Of a stretch of DNA of 64,000 nucleotides, positions 47,224 through 61,046 are shown piece by piece. The stretch spans positions 26,830,420 to 26,894,419 of the forward strand of contig OX940865.1 in the NCBI GenBank assembly GCA_954871525.1. Direction: 5' to 3'. The notes under the pieces were generated by a model, which worked only from the letters and a program-made list of their open reading frames with translations, ran no database searches and was not told where the DNA came from. Position 1 is the first letter of the stretch, and the number at the start of each line of letters is the position of its first letter. The position numbers and the translations under genes are program-made. The stretch comes from Parietaria judaica (taxonomy: Eukaryota > Streptophyta > Magnoliopsida > Rosales > Urticaceae).

Positions 47224-50200
47224 AGCAATCTAGGTTAAACTAAAAGTTTTAGCAAAAATAATATTAAAAGTTCATTAAACAATCTTAATATTCAATTTCG
47301 CTTATGTCATGACATGTAAGTTTACAATTAAGCTCCGAAAATATTGATTATTTAATCTTTTTTATTAAATTAGAGATATAAGCATGTCTTTACCCTAACA
47401 AATGTCAGTTCGGTATGAACAAAATTAGACTTCGAAATTGTTTTGTAACCTTCTATATATATATATACAATTGTCTCCATAAAAAGAATGAGATTGAAAG
47501 TCTGTCAATACAATTGGTACAGAATCATGTACTTATGCCACAGTTATTTTGTTTCAAAATAGAACTTAGAATTAAGGTTCATGATTTGATTTCATGTAGA
47601 TCCAAAACGACATCGTTGTAAACTCAAATGCAATGATTGTGAAAAATGAGGGTGTCAAGGTCTCCACGTAGACAAAATGAAAACGACAGGTAATTAGAGA
47701 GCGTGAACCAACGGATTTGTGAGGCTGGTTTGGTATCGCTGTATCTATATACTGTATACGCACTGACGTGTCAGGTCGGAACTATGTTTCATTTTGGATC
47801 CTTTTGGACACGTGTCGGTTTTCGTGAGTTAAATACATCAACAGTTTCGTAAAAAGGACGTAGAGTCTGAATTATTATAATATTTTATTAATCGAATGGC
47901 GGAGGGGCTGTATGGTAATTACGCTATGCGTTGAATCACGTGAAAAACAAAACGTGCAATACGCAGTCGTTCAGGGAATGTTGAGGTGAGAATCAAACGA
48001 CATGTCGTTTTTTTGTGCATTTAGTATGGGAAGTAATTTGCTTTATGTAGCATTAATTAGGAATATTATTTTTCAGCATTTCTTAATTTCTTAGCCATCT
48101 TTTTTAATGGAATATTATTTTTGGCAATAGTTGTGTTTTTATTACTAATACAAGAAATACATCGATGTTTAATAAAATAGATAATATAAAACGACACAAC
48201 ATCTCCTTACAAATTTACGGGCAAGTTCAGTTTTCCAACTTGTCGCCGGTAAACCACGATATAATCTAGAAGAAATAGGTATAAAACAATAAATGACTGT
48301 AGTATTAAATGTCATACAACAAAGTACCATGATTTTTTTTTAAAGATGATAGGAAATCAATATTTACTAGATACAAATTGAAATTAAACAAGCATCAATC
48401 AAACTTGATTTACAATGTCAATTTGGCGAAAAAAATATTAATTTATAATTTTAATTGTAATAATTTTAAATTGAGTTATTTATATTTTTGTTGGTAGGCA
48501 ATAAGGACAATGGATCCTAAGATAATGCCACAAGTCACGCCACAACTTATTAAACCTCAAATTAACTGCTCTGATTGAGATTAATCTTCACCTACTATTG
48601 CTTTTATTTTGGTTTATTTTTTTCATAATACAAAATTATTTATGCATTATTTATCATCATTATTGAGGCTGTTTTTTCGTCCATGTTAATATTATGACGT
48701 TTGTATCCAACCATTTTCTTGATAATTGGTGTGTGTTGTTATCAAATGCGCGGTGATCACAATACTATGAGAATGATATATATATATATATATATATAAC
48801 ATATATAATTAATTTTTGTAAATATGGGTCAAAATCCGGATTTGTTCATTTTTTTCACCAAATTTGAATAAATTTTGAATAAAAAAATTATAGTTTTTAT
48901 TTTATTTTGTTTTGTTTGTACTCAACTATTCAATTTTACTTGAAATTAAAATATGAGAGTCCGAAGTTCGGACTCTTATATTTTTTTTTTCATAAAAAAT
49001 AGAAAAAATAGATTCCCTAAATTGTATTTGATCAAATTGGTCAGAATTTGTGATCCAATTCTGTCTGACCAGTTTCTCAGTTTTATTCTGTGTATTATTT
49101 ATCAGATTTAAAAAAAATAAATTATAGCACAAACATAATGATCAAACGAGTATGTTAGAAGATTTATTTACGTAGTACGCATATCTCGGATTAAAGGTTT
49201 ATTTTAATTAAGATTTTATGATCAGTTATAACTTAGCTATTTTTTTAATTTTGCTTTCTCACTTTCTTTTATTAGAATATTTTTTCCATTATAGTTTTAT
49301 GTTTTGAGACTTTTACATATATAACAAAATTGATTTTTTTTAATATTGCCTAAAGAGGTAAAAAACAAATTGGACACAATTTGTGGATGAAAGCATCAAT
49401 TTCGGACTGACAATACTCGTTTTTGGGCAAAGTTAAGACTTCCAATTTTCTTGGATTAAAAAACGCAATAATAGTATTTTTGTCGGCTGCAATCTAATTA
49501 ATTAGACGCCAAAAGTCAGAAAATAAATTTTCACCACAATGAAATGACAGAATATAGCAGTGAAGTATTATTATTGAAAAAATAACGGTAAAAGTATCTA
49601 AACTATAATAAATCGAGGGTGCAAATATGCACAATCTCGTACTACTACAGTTTAGTAAAAAATTGTAACTTCGTCGAGTGTTTGTTACTTTTTAATGAAA
49701 CACCAATTTAATGGAACACGTGTCACCTCGATGTATATTTTTAATTATTATTGAAATCTCTCCTCTACTAATATATTTTTTAAAAAATTGAACATTATTA
49801 TATATTTAGTGAGCTTGGAAGTTGGATCTATAAATTGCTCGCCGATGGAGTCGACTATAACTTAAATACTTCTACCGCTCTTATAGACGCACGCCAATAC
49901 CTTAATATCCAATTCGAAGCAAAATACACCGAATGACAGAGCTCCCTTTCTCGCCATTCACGATTTTCAAAATTGAACTTCTCGTAGCCAAACTTTCCTA
50001 TCGGAAAAGACCAGAAAGTAGAAACCGTCGGTCTCGGTGGCCCGCCGCCGCCGCCTTAATTAAATCGACGCTTATAATTATTATTTTTCACCTAAAGATT
50101 TTATTTGCACAAAAAATAAATAATATGATTTTAATTTTAATTAAATTAAATAACGTGTGGATGTAGCGGTCACCAAAGATGTGGCTTTGATTAGTTCTCT

Positions 50201-50297
50201 TCTTCCTCTGGATCTGACTTCTTTCTCTCTCTCCTAACAAAACACCCAAATACGCGAAAATTACGATTTTAGCCATCCTCAATTATTAGAGCTTTCT
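47224..50297. other. AT-rich intergenic region upstream of the SAC gene
   Basis: No gene recognised. Microsatellite (TA)n at about 48777-48798. The proximal promoter of the SAC gene probably lies after 49800; no convincing TATA box could be chosen. Confidence 0.4.
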
Positions 50298-50306
50298 CTC
50301 TCCTCT

Positions 50307-50342
<36 letters not shown>

Positions 50343-50819
50343 CTGGTTTTCTCTCTCGAATCTGCCATAGCTTGATTATCTGCTCGATCTTCTCTCCTCG
50401 TATCTTTTCCCTTTCTCCTAAAGCTTCCATTTCCCAAGCCCCACGTCTCTCTCTCTCCCTCTCTCTCTCTCTCCGCGTATATAGCTCGTGTTCATGTACC
50501 TGTAGCTGTGTACGTATAGGTGTGTGTGTGTGTGTATCTATCTATTTGTTTGTTTGTTTGTTGTTGCGCACTTCGATTTCCGGAGGATTCGCGATCCATG
50601 GCTGCGGAGAGTCTCCGAGTGAGGATTTGATCGGGAGATGTTGTATCTGAAGCAGCCCAACTGCTGCGTTGCGGAATTCGACTGCTGCGAATGAGAGACT
50701 TTGCTTTCGTTGCGTGTTTGTGCTGTGCTGTATGAGTGTGTGTATAGGTTGTGAATAGTGTTGTGTATGCTCTGCTGAGATTGTCCCTGGGCCTGAGGCT
50801 CGGGGGATCTGAATCGGAT
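50290..50819 (+). promoter_or_regulatory. 5' leader region of the SAC gene with CT microsatellites
   Basis: (CT)n runs at 50291-50346 and about 50446-50473, followed by a (TG)n run at about 50521-50536. Pyrimidine-rich tracts just upstream of the start codon are common in plant 5' UTRs. The transcription start was not determined. Confidence 0.5.
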
Positions 50820-53800
50820 ATGGCGTCCTCGGAGAACGAGAATCAGTCTGATCACTCGGAGGATCGTCTTCCTCCTCCGGACCACGCCTATATGCAGAAA
50901 TTCAGGCTCTACGAGACTCGATCTGTGAGAATTCTCTTTGCACTTCGTTTTCAATTCTTCAATCTTTTCATTTCAGAGAGGATCTACTCAATTTGTTGGT
51001 GTTTTTTTTGTTTATCGTGAGCTATAGCTAATCAATTCATACTGTGTAGAATGTCTTAAGGTTGATACATACGCTGAATTCTCAATCTTGTGTTGGTGTA
51101 ACAGTGTATTGCTTGTTACTGTGTGCTCGGTTTTATTGCATATGGATCTCCATCTGTTTTTCCCTTTCCCGGTTGTGTAGATTTTTCGAGGTTTTTGCTC
51201 TACGATGATGTTCGATTTTTGTATTTTATGCAGAAATTTTACATGATTGGAAGAGATAAGAGTAGAACATATTGGAGAGTGCTGAAGCTTGATCGGCAGG
51301 ATCCGGTTGAGCTAAACATTCGGGAAGATCCCACCACGTATACGGAAAGGGAGTGTTCGGATCTCTTGAGGCGGATACACGAAGGAAACAAGTCGACGGG
51401 TGGACTCAAGTTCATCACTACATGTTATGGGATTGTTGGTATGTTGATTTTTGTGTTCATATTCTTGAATGATTGGAGTGCTGTTCGAAAATTTGCGGAG
51501 AGTGATTCTGTTTTTCTTTTTCTGATCAGGGTTCGTTAAATTCTTGGGCCCGTATTACATGCTGCTCATAACGAAAAGAAGACTGATTGGTGAAATTGGG
51601 GGTCACGCAGTTTATGGCATCTCCAAGAGTGAAATGATTCCTCTTTCAAATTCTTCTTCTGTTCATTCCACTCTCGAAAATTCTAAGAACGAGAACAGGT
51701 GATAGTCGACTCTTCATGAGATGGTACCTGGTTATGCCCTAGTTCTTGGGTGGCTAATTTTTATTTGTTTGTTAATGTTTTAGATACAAGAAGCTCCTAT
51801 GTACGGTGGACCTTTCGAAGGACTTCTTTTTCAGCTATTCATATCATGTAATGCGTAGTCTTCAAAAGAACATGTGCAATAAAGAGACAGGACATGTGCT
51901 ATATGAAACGATGTTTGTCTGGAATGAGTTCTTAACTCGCGGGATACGGAATCACCTTCAGAATTCGGTTTGGACTGTTGCACTAGTGTATGGATTTTTT
52001 AAACAGGTCAGCACAAATTTTTCTTTAGTTATATTACTGTAGATGCTCATTAAATTTGATTTGTAGGATTTCTGTTGTAATTTACTTTAGCTTTTGGGGC
52101 AAAGTAATTTTATAAAATTTAATATCTAGGACAAATTTAATATTACCTCCTCCAGTGTAATATGTATTGAATAAAGGTTATTTCTTCTACTAAGTTATGT
52201 GGATTTAGGTTCCTAACTTTCTAATTTATCAGCTTGTTTACCGTCTGGTAAGACTTTTAAGACATCGAAAAACAGTTTATATACAGGCACACACATATAT
52301 ATATAGTATATCTATATTAATTATTATTATTATTGAAGGCGATGGATGTTATAGATTCGATCTTTTTTTATTTTTTTTAATTCGGTAACAATGTTTTTGA
52401 AATTCTCTTGTATCTATGACAAGATTCTCTTGACCATTCTCTAGCTGGATCAGATAGGGTCTTATTTGTTTTTCCTAAGACAATTTCCTCATGATAGAGT
52501 TTTCATGTATATTTTCTTGCAAATTTTCATTTGTTTTTTTTTTTTCCGTGAGTATAGGCCAGCCTCTGTGTCTCCGGACGTGATGTCAAATTGACCCTTA
52601 TTGCAAGACGTTCACGTCATTATGCTGGTACAAGGTGAGTAACAGATGCTTAATTTATCCCCATTACTAGTAATGTGCTTTGGTTCCGACAAATATAGAA
52701 TTCGAAATCAAAGCCAGATTGTTTCTTTTTGTACTGAACACTTACTGATGTGGTTCAATAATTTAGTACAATGTTGTTTCTTGTCATATAGGTATTTAAA
52801 AAGAGGTGTGAATGAAAAGGGTAGAGTGGCTAACGATGTTGAGACCGAGCAAATCATATTCGAGGCTGTTCCGGATGGATGTCCCTTGCAAATCAGCTCA
52901 GTCGTGCAGAACAGGGGATCAATCCCTCTTTTCTGGTCACAAGAAACATCACGTCTGAATATAAAACCAGATATCATATGTAAGTGCTTAAAGAAATTAC
53001 TCGTATTTCTGTTATTTTGTGGATTTTACAAACTGAGCTGGGTCTTTTTCCAGTGTCAAAGAAGGACCAGAATTATCAAGCCACTAGACTTCATTTCGAG
53101 AATCTTGCTACAAGATATGGGAACCCCATAATTATTTTAAATTTGATTAAGGTAAGCTCATTGTTGGAAAATTATTGATTCCTTTTGCCTATGATAATTG
53201 GGTACTAAGTATAAAAAAATTTACCCTTATACGGTTGATTATTTAATTTGTTTAATGCCTTTCGACATATTGAAAGTCTATTATTTTCTATTGATTATCG
53301 TTTTTTTATTTCGTGCTTGATAGACGCAAGAGAAGAGGCCTCGAGAGTCCATACTTCGAACAGAGTTTGCTAATGCAATTGAAGTAATCAACAAGGATAT
53401 GTCTGAAGAGAACCGTCTTAGATTCCTTCATTGGGACCTAAACAAGCTTTCTAGGAGGTATCTTCAGTTAACATCTTCTAACTTTTTTCTTTATGCAATG
53501 GCTATATGATGTTTACTCGCGCTAAAGGATCTTGTTGTCTTTTCCTTTCTTTTACAGAAAAGCTGTACATGCCTTGCTACTTCTTGGAAAGGTAGCGTAT
53601 TATGCATTGACACTGACAGGTTTCTTCTATTGCCAAGTTGAACCGGCTTTGGCACCTGAGTTCTCGCTTAGCTACTCTGAGTAAGTCTGTTCAGCTCATT
53701 TGGACTACAAAAAAAAATGATAATTATAATGTTTCACTTGAAGAAGAATTGTTCAGCTCATTGATGTAAGATTTTCTAAATGGATTGATTGGGGGCTATA

Positions 53801-56800
53801 AGATTATTTTGACGGAGAACAATTGTATATTTAAATTTTGATGAGGTCGTACGTCCAAATAAATTAAACAGAATTAACTTAAATAAGAATGAATTAATTC
53901 TGATTCGACTAAGTATCCATTCTATATAGTAGCGTGGTAGTTATTATTCATGTTAAATGGATGTGTTGCAGGAGTATAAACAATGGTCAATTTCCCCCAC
54001 AAAATCATTTTACGAATGGCGAAAACTTTGAGGAGAATGTTGATGGGGATAACAACAATGTGAGTGGAAATAACGTTTTGAAGCGGGTAATGTTCCAAAA
54101 TGGAGTGCTCAGAACAAACTGCATAGATTGCCTTGATCGCACAAATGTGGCTCAGTACGCATACGGTTTGGCTGCAATGGGGCACCAACTTCACACTTTG
54201 GGCCTCATAGATGAACCGCGATTAGACATTGACGATCCTTTGGCTGATGATTTGATGTGCTTTTACGAGAGAATGGGAGACACATTGGCACACCAATATG
54301 GTGGCTCGGCAGCTCACAACAAGGTATGTTTATCATGAGTCTCGGGGTAAAAGTTTTATACCGGAAACCAAAAAAATTTGATTCTTTGGCCAAGTAATCA
54401 ATTTCTTACCGGTACTTTCAGTATATTACTTTTTCAATATGTTGATTTGGCTTTAATGTTATATTATGATTTTGGAGGAGTTATTTTGATCATGGATTAT
54501 GGATAATTGGACATGTTAATAGATATTCTCTGCAAGAAGGGGTCAATGGAGCGCCGCAACGCAATCCCAGGAATTCTTCAGAACCTTACAACGGTATTAC
54601 AGCAATGCATACATGGATGCACAGAAGCAAGATGCGATTAATGTGTAAGTTAGCATTGAGTCCTCATCAATTTTATATAATATATTATGTTTATAAGATT
54701 TTTTGTTCAAATCAAGTGCTCTTGGAGCAAATAGCCGGAGAATGCGATTGCTGTGTTTTAGAATGAGTCATTGAGAATTTGCTATGTAATTTTTTTATGT
54801 GTCAGTTAGGTGATAGGACCCGGTACCAAAACTTAACGTTAAAAAAAAAAACCAAGAACATGTAAGCGAATCAATAATCACCAAGACGAAGATTACTGGA
54901 CAATTTATCCAAATTAACCTTAAAGAAAGGACCAATCCTTTTAAGAACAAGGAAAAAGCTCTTCAAAAGATGTCTTGAGTCTAACGGAAAAAATAGATCA
55001 TAAATGTACAAGGCCTTAGGCACCATTAAACCGGAAGATTTAGTTTCCAACTAATAACTCTATACTTAAAATATTAAACAAAATAATAATTTATAACTAC
55101 TAAGTTTCGGGTCTTAACTTTAAGTTCGTTGTCTCAACCCCAAAATGATATATTCACTTTTTAGATGATTGACTTGTTTCTTTTGGTTGGTATGGGGCTA
55201 TGGGCATCCACTTTTTGTTGGATTATATTTGTTTTGAATTCTAATTTATTTTTCATTGATCCTTAAATCTTGAGCAGATTCCTTGGACATTTTCAACCCC
55301 AGCAGGGTAAACCGGCCCTCTGGGAACTGAATTCAGATCAGCATTATGATTCTGGGAGAGACAGGGACGAAGATGGAAGGTATTGTTTCTTATTTGACCC
55401 GTTATAGTTTCAACCAGAAAATGATTAATTGCTTACTATCTTTCAACTTATCTTGGCAATACACGCCTTATGCATGCTCTTGGTCATCATTGCCTATAGA
55501 GTTTCTTTTAGATTGATGTTTATGCTTGGTTCTCAATGTTCTATACTGTGATGGCATCTCCTGTTTATATCCGTTTAATTTCAATGCAACCATTGTCACA
55601 TGTTTGTAACTACATTGAGATTGTGGCAAACGAATTACGGCCAAAAAATTTATAAATACCCAAAAAATATGCAAACGATGTTGATTCTGTTTATAAATAC
55701 CCAAAAAAAAAAATAGATATTGATGGCAAAAAATATGCAAACGGAGCCGAACGGACAAAAAAATGAGATCAAGGGTTATTTGCGCACTACCCAAACAAAA
55801 TGGGGGGTGTTAGTGCAAAAAAAACTCTAGGTCGTGTTTTACTCTCATCCTGTTGACCAAGGAATTCTTTTTGCACTAGCTTGCATTAATTGTCTAATTT
55901 CACTAACATGCATTTTTGAATTTTCTGCTTGTGTTATAGGGCTATTTTCAAGAGGTCATTATCAGACGGAAACATCCTTCAAGAATGCAGTTCGCCCACC
56001 TCGGCCGCAAACGGCACGCAACAGAACTATCAAAACTCAATTTTGTGTAGTGAATCACAAGATAAGAAGGTTCTTAGTGAATCATCTCCCGAAATATCGA
56101 CGTGTGAGAGTGACATCACTTTTTCAAGGTTTGATTTATTAGTTGTTGTCTCCGATAAAAACATTGAACCGAATTAATATTGAATTCCGATACTTAACTG
56201 TAAGTAAATTCTTTTCTGTCTTCTGTAGGTATACGCCTTTGATGCCTTGTAGGCAGCTTTTTGGGGATATTAAAAGAGAGCGTGACCACGAAGGCGAGCA
56301 TATCAACATTTTTTCCGAGCACGGAGATATGTTCAACTACTCCAATTTTCTGGATTTGGACTGGCTTTCCTCTTCTGATAAATCATGCGAGGAAGAGCCG
56401 TATGAGAGGTATTTTTCTATTATTGTTGGATTGCAGAAAATAAACCCACTAGAAATTCGAATAATCAATTTGAGTTGTTGACATGTATAGGTCGTCGAAC
56501 TCGCCCATGGAGGGACTTTCATCGGAGAGTGTAGTCAACGGAATAATGGGCGAATCTACTCCTTCCACGAGCGAATGTGGTTCCACCTCCAAGGTCAGTC
56601 ATTTTAATATACCTCCGCTTTGATTTTTCTATTTTAAATGAGGTAGTTTCTTATATACTGTAAACCATATTGTTTTGATTTTCCTTTTTTTTAAGGAAAA
56701 TAATTCTTCACATTTTAAACTTGTTATGCATTGTGTTTGGAGGTGAACTTTGTTACCGGGTCACGATTTTGTATACCGGTTTTGAGAACTGGGATTGGGA

Positions 56801-57267
56801 ATGGTTTCAAGAATTATTACGCACATCTATTACTCCCAAGGCAAATCGGGACTGGAAAATTCCCGATCCTGGTTTTTGTTTCTTTTGATTTACTATACTA
56901 ATATATTTTTTTTCTCATAAAAGCCGGTAAAATCCCGTTTATATTATCCAGTTTACAGTCGGTTGAATCCCGATTTAATATGGTTTTTACCTGTCCTGGT
57001 ACCAAATACCAGTCCCCGAAAAAACCAAAATTTCCAAAAATGCTACCGAAACCTGAGGAAAAATTAGCGAAACCACATCACAAAGTTATCTTCTCGTCTT
57101 ATTATTTCTATAAACAAAACCCTTCATACTTTGCATTAACGTAACAGGAGAGAGAGCGCGCAGAAACGGAAGTGCACTTGGGTTCCGGCGGGAGTTCGAA
57201 CGTGGCAGAGGATTATCCCGATAGCTTCGTCCAGTGGGTGAATTACGGCGAGACGCTCTGCCACTGA
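50820..57267 (+). CDS. SAC-domain phosphoinositide phosphatase (SAC2-5/FIG4-like)
   Basis: Sixteen coding exons: 50820-50924, 51234-51438, 51530-51698, 51784-52006, 52558-52634, 52792-52979, 53054-53151, 53324-53457, 53558-53680, 53972-54323, 54523-54644, 55278-55379, 55940-56128, 56229-56408, 56491-56593 and 57148-57267. They are in frame throughout and give 829 residues. N-terminal SAC features are KFRLYETRSKFYMIGRDKS and GPYYMLLITKRRLIGEIGGH. The catalytic CX5R motif is in NCIDCLDRTNVAQYAYGL (exon 10), followed by QYGGSAAHNK. The C-terminal exons are serine/acid-rich and end QWVNYGETLCH. Family knowledge: plant SAC1-5 resemble yeast Fig4 and remove the 5-phosphate of PI(3,5)P2; SAC2-5 act at the vacuole. 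There is no transmembrane pair like that of the SAC6-8 group. The start is the first ATG giving the family N-terminus. I cannot choose between SAC2, 3, 4 and 5. Confidence 0.95.
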
Positions 57268-58871
57268 AGCATACCTGTCACATATTATTATTAGATTTCT
57301 GCCCTTCTCTCCATTGTTGGGTCGGGGAAAAGGCGGCGGCGGTGGTCCGATACGGAAGCACAAAGGGCGTAAATAGTCAAAGGTTGAGAAAAATAAAAAA
57401 TTCTTTGAAGGAGGTCTTGTTTGTAAATATACTTGGCGCTTTAGATTCTTTTTGTTATATTGATTCATGCTAACCAATGGGAGAGAGGTGGTGTCCTTAG
57501 TCTAGAATTGCCATCAATATCTATTTTTATGTCCACTTTTAACATGTCTTCAATCATTTCACCCTTTCATGCCTTTTTATTTTTTAATATTATTTTTGGA
57601 TACCCGAGACCGGGTTTTTAGCAGCCTTCTGGGATCGGGTCTGTCCCGGTTTTGGAAAGGCTGGCTTGTCTTAAATAAGGCTAAAATCTGGACATTGGCT
57701 GTAACTAGGACGGGTATCAGGTAAAAAAATGGGCCGGTTCGAGTTTTGAATAGAATTTTGAAATTTGTTTAAGTTTGTATTAGAATCATAAACGTTAGAA
57801 ATATCATAGAATAATTATGTAAAAATATCAAACTGGGTTGGAAGTAAGATCGGTTCGCTTTGTTTCTAGTTCTCGGTTTATAAATCGAAGATAGAATCAG
57901 AACCGGTTTCTTTTGTAAAAAGGCTTTGGTTTTAATCCGAAATTGGACTGGGATTCGACTTTCATCGGGTTTAATAGCGACCTTTACGTTTAAATTGAAG
58001 GTAATCAACATAACTAAGTGTTAATAATATCATAAGATCTCTTTCTCCAAGTAAAAAACGACTTTTTTCATACCACGTGATTAGCAAAAGTAGTGAAAAA
58101 TTCACATGATTGGTTACGATTTGCAAAAAGCAAAATTATATTTTTCACATGATTGGTTCCCTTATCTACCTCTTGAATCATTTAATTAAATTAAATAACT
58201 ATACATTACATTATACATATAACTATTGTACATTTTGATTTCATTGGATTAAGCTCAACCATGACATGCCGCCTGAATATAAATTGAGTCAATTTTGTAT
58301 GAAACGACAACGTTTCGTGCTAGCGAGAGCTGATCCTATACCTATCTCTCACCCTTTAGTACATTTACGCTTTCCGTTAAAAGCAGAGGTGTCCAGTGGG
58401 CCGGCCCACAAGCCGCTAGGCCGTAGAGCCGAAGGAATTCGTCCAACAACAGACCCTCGATCTTCATAGGCGCCTGCATTAATAAAATAAAAGAAAAAAA
58501 CGTCCCACTTTCTTATGAATCCAAAAAGATTAGATTATTAAGGGATTGTGGTTCCTAAATACGGTTCCATCAAATTCAAATTAAAAAAACGGGCGATCCG
58601 TGGGCGCTAAAATCGAATTGATACATTGACTTATGATTTACCAATAATCACAATCCAACACCACTGTTAATTAATCACACACTATATTGAAGTATACTAT
58701 AAAAAATAAAAACGTTAGTTTGCACATGAATTCTTAAAAATTGAAATTTTAAACTAATTGGTATCAACCCAAAAACTCTTGAAATAATGTCGATTTCCAC
58801 AACAATTAATCACATATTGAAAACGAAGATTATAATAAACTAATTGATTAAACTCCTAATTACTGCATGGC
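57268..58871. other. Intergenic region between SAC and the F-box pair
   Basis: No gene. At 57595-57990 there is a repeat tract with cgggttttt/accggtttc words like those in the SAC last intron (56750-57020). A fragment of the GC-rich dispersed repeat lies at about 58391-58440. Confidence 0.4.
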
Positions 58872-59667
58872 CTATATCAAATCTCTCCTCCGCTTTTGTG
58901 CCGTCTTTTTCATCTTCAAAAATCTTGGATTAACCACTTGCTCGTCGGATTCGATACAAAAGAAATCATATTTACTCGTCTCGTGGTAATCCACCGTCTT
59001 CACCACTTTGTTATCCAACGAATCTTCGCGTCCGAACCGAAAGAACTTGATGCCCGAACACGTCCTCAAGACGACGACGTCGTTTGATGCCATGGCCAAT
59101 ACGCTGGCGTAGTGGACACAGCACGTCTTGTTCAAGGACTCGATGTTCACGCGACTCCTCATGTTCCAAACCCTAGCATTGCTGCTGCCCTCCGACATCC
59201 ACACCTCCATAAATGTGTCCGGTTTTGCCATGAAACTGGCAGCGAGCTTCCCTCTGCTTCGTCGAGTACCGGGTTTTCGGCTTCGGAATAACCCGCCACT
59301 GCTTCGTCGCTGGCTTGCAGACAATGAACCGTGGCACATGATTCCATCGGTTGGCTTCAAACCTGCAGAGAACGAGCCCTTGCTTCGCGACAGCTTCGAT
59401 CGTGACGGGTCTCAAAGGAAGGAAGCCGAAAGAGAGGTTTCTTGAGTGCTCGCTCACGGGGAATATGTCCCGGAAAAAGCCCTTGAAGAGTATGAGGAAG
59501 CCAGATATTGTAGAATTCCCTATCCGGCGACACTTCTCGCCAAAGCTCCACGTCTGCGTAGCCTCGTTGAATCGCTTGCAGACGGCTCGGCTTCTCGCGA
59601 CTGTCTCCAGTGACGATCGTGTCAGGATTTCCTCAATCACAACATCAAGAGGTAGAGTTGAGCCCAT
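58872..59667 (-). pseudogene. F-box pseudogene, deletion derivative
   Basis: Paralogue of the intact gene at 61047-62225. It starts MGSTLPLDVVIEEILTRSS (F-box) and follows the paralogue to KTRYST, then jumps to the coding sequence of GKLAASFM with a frame shift. The missing part corresponds to 361 bp in the paralogue (61449-61810). The short word gtcga is present at both edges and once at the junction, pointing to microhomology-mediated deletion. The C-terminal part (MASNDVVVLRTCSG, PRFLKMKKTAQKRRR) is still readable in the second frame to 58872. A truncated F-box protein could still be made. Confidence 0.9.
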
Positions 59668-59773
59668 GATATCGATCGCCTTCGGTGACTGATCAGCCCT
59701 AATTAAAACAGGTCTCTCTCTCTCTCTATAGTCTATATTTATACGGGGTTTAGGGTTTATGCTTTATTTCATT

Positions 59774-59776
59774 ATA

Positions 59777-59819
<43 letters not shown>
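59774..59819. repeat. (TA)n microsatellite
   Basis: About 20 dinucleotide units upstream of the F-box pseudogene. Confidence 0.9.
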
Positions 59820-59824
<5 letters not shown>

Positions 59825-59989
59825 TGTTGATTTTTGTTACGAATTAGTTTCAACTTTTTATTGGGTTGCTTGCTAGCCAAGGTAAATCTTTTTAATCAAA
59901 TAATAATTTGGAATGAAAATTAAAAATGATTTTAGTGAGTACTATAAATTCACTTTATTTTAATAAGACGCGGTAGATATTAAAAATTA

Positions 59990-60458
59990 GGGTTAATGAT
60001 GGCAAAAATACCCAAAGTTTGGTCAAAGAACCCTTCGGGTACCCAAAGTTTAAAAGTGGTGGCAAAAATACCCAAAGTCACATTTGGGGAGTTGACCACT
60101 TCATTCTTGTAACGCCATTAACTTACCCAATAACTCTGGCCACGTGGAAAAATTTGTTTCGTTAAGTGTAATCATTAGAGGTTCAATTAGTTGTATTAAA
60201 TAGTATTACTTAGGGGTTTAATTCGCTGTTTTCTCGTAAACGAGGCTAATATGGGCTTGTCAACGTGGAAAAATTTGTTCTGTCGGCAACCCACGTTTGT
60301 CTGCGTGGTCAGAGTTAACATGTAAATTAACGGTGTTACGAGATTGGAGTGGTCAACTCCCCAAATATGACTTTGGGTATTTTTACCACCATTTTTAAAC
60401 TTTGGGTACTCGAGGGGTTCTTTGACCAAACTTTGGGTATTTTTGCCATCATTAACCC
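59990..60458. mobile_element. Long-TIR Mutator-like MITE, copy 2
   Basis: Perfect 9-bp duplication taaaaatta at 59981-59989 and 60459-60467. Inverted arms of about 110 bp (gggttaatgatggcaaaaat inwards) are nearly identical, so a transcript would fold into a long hairpin. The paralogous flank of the second F-box gene (about 62640-62680) is the unoccupied site. Related to 4683-5520. Confidence 0.95.
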
Positions 60459-60467
60459 TAAAAATTA

Positions 60468-61046
60468 CTATCAAAAGCGGTAATTATTCCAACTTACGGT
60501 TATCATTGTCGTCAAGTATTATTTAAGCAATGGCATTACCGAGTTTAGAGAGCAATGATCTTGGAGCAACTAATATATATGGACTATTGTGTATATATAT
60601 ATGTATATATATAGCTTTAGGAAAATCTTGTTCTGGAGATTGGCAAAAATAATAATTTAATCTTAAAATTGTGTGTTTAACTTTAGGCTAAGCTTATAGA
60701 TTTAAATCGATATATGGTTAAAATTTAATTCACGATTATATGTGGTTACCAAATTGCGAGAGTGATAAAATTAGGGTAGTAATCGATGCTACAAATTGGT
60801 GACAGAAGGTATTTTTGCCGTAAAAAACTGAAATATATTTTAATAAGAAACCAATCTTACAAGATTAAAATTGAAATATAATTACACATGAATTTCGAAG
60901 ATTAAAATTTTAAAGTAATTGATATAAACATAAACTCTTGAAAATTGAAATAGCATCACCAGTTTCTACAATAATAGCATAATAAAAAATGAAGATTATA
61001 ATAAAGTATAAAGAAATTGATTATACTCCGAATTAAGTGCATGGCC
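60468..61046. other. Spacer between F-box genes
   Basis: No gene. 60890-61045 aligns with 58780-58870 (gaagattataataaa, then gcatggcc), the 3' flank shared by the tandem F-box pair. Confidence 0.5.
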
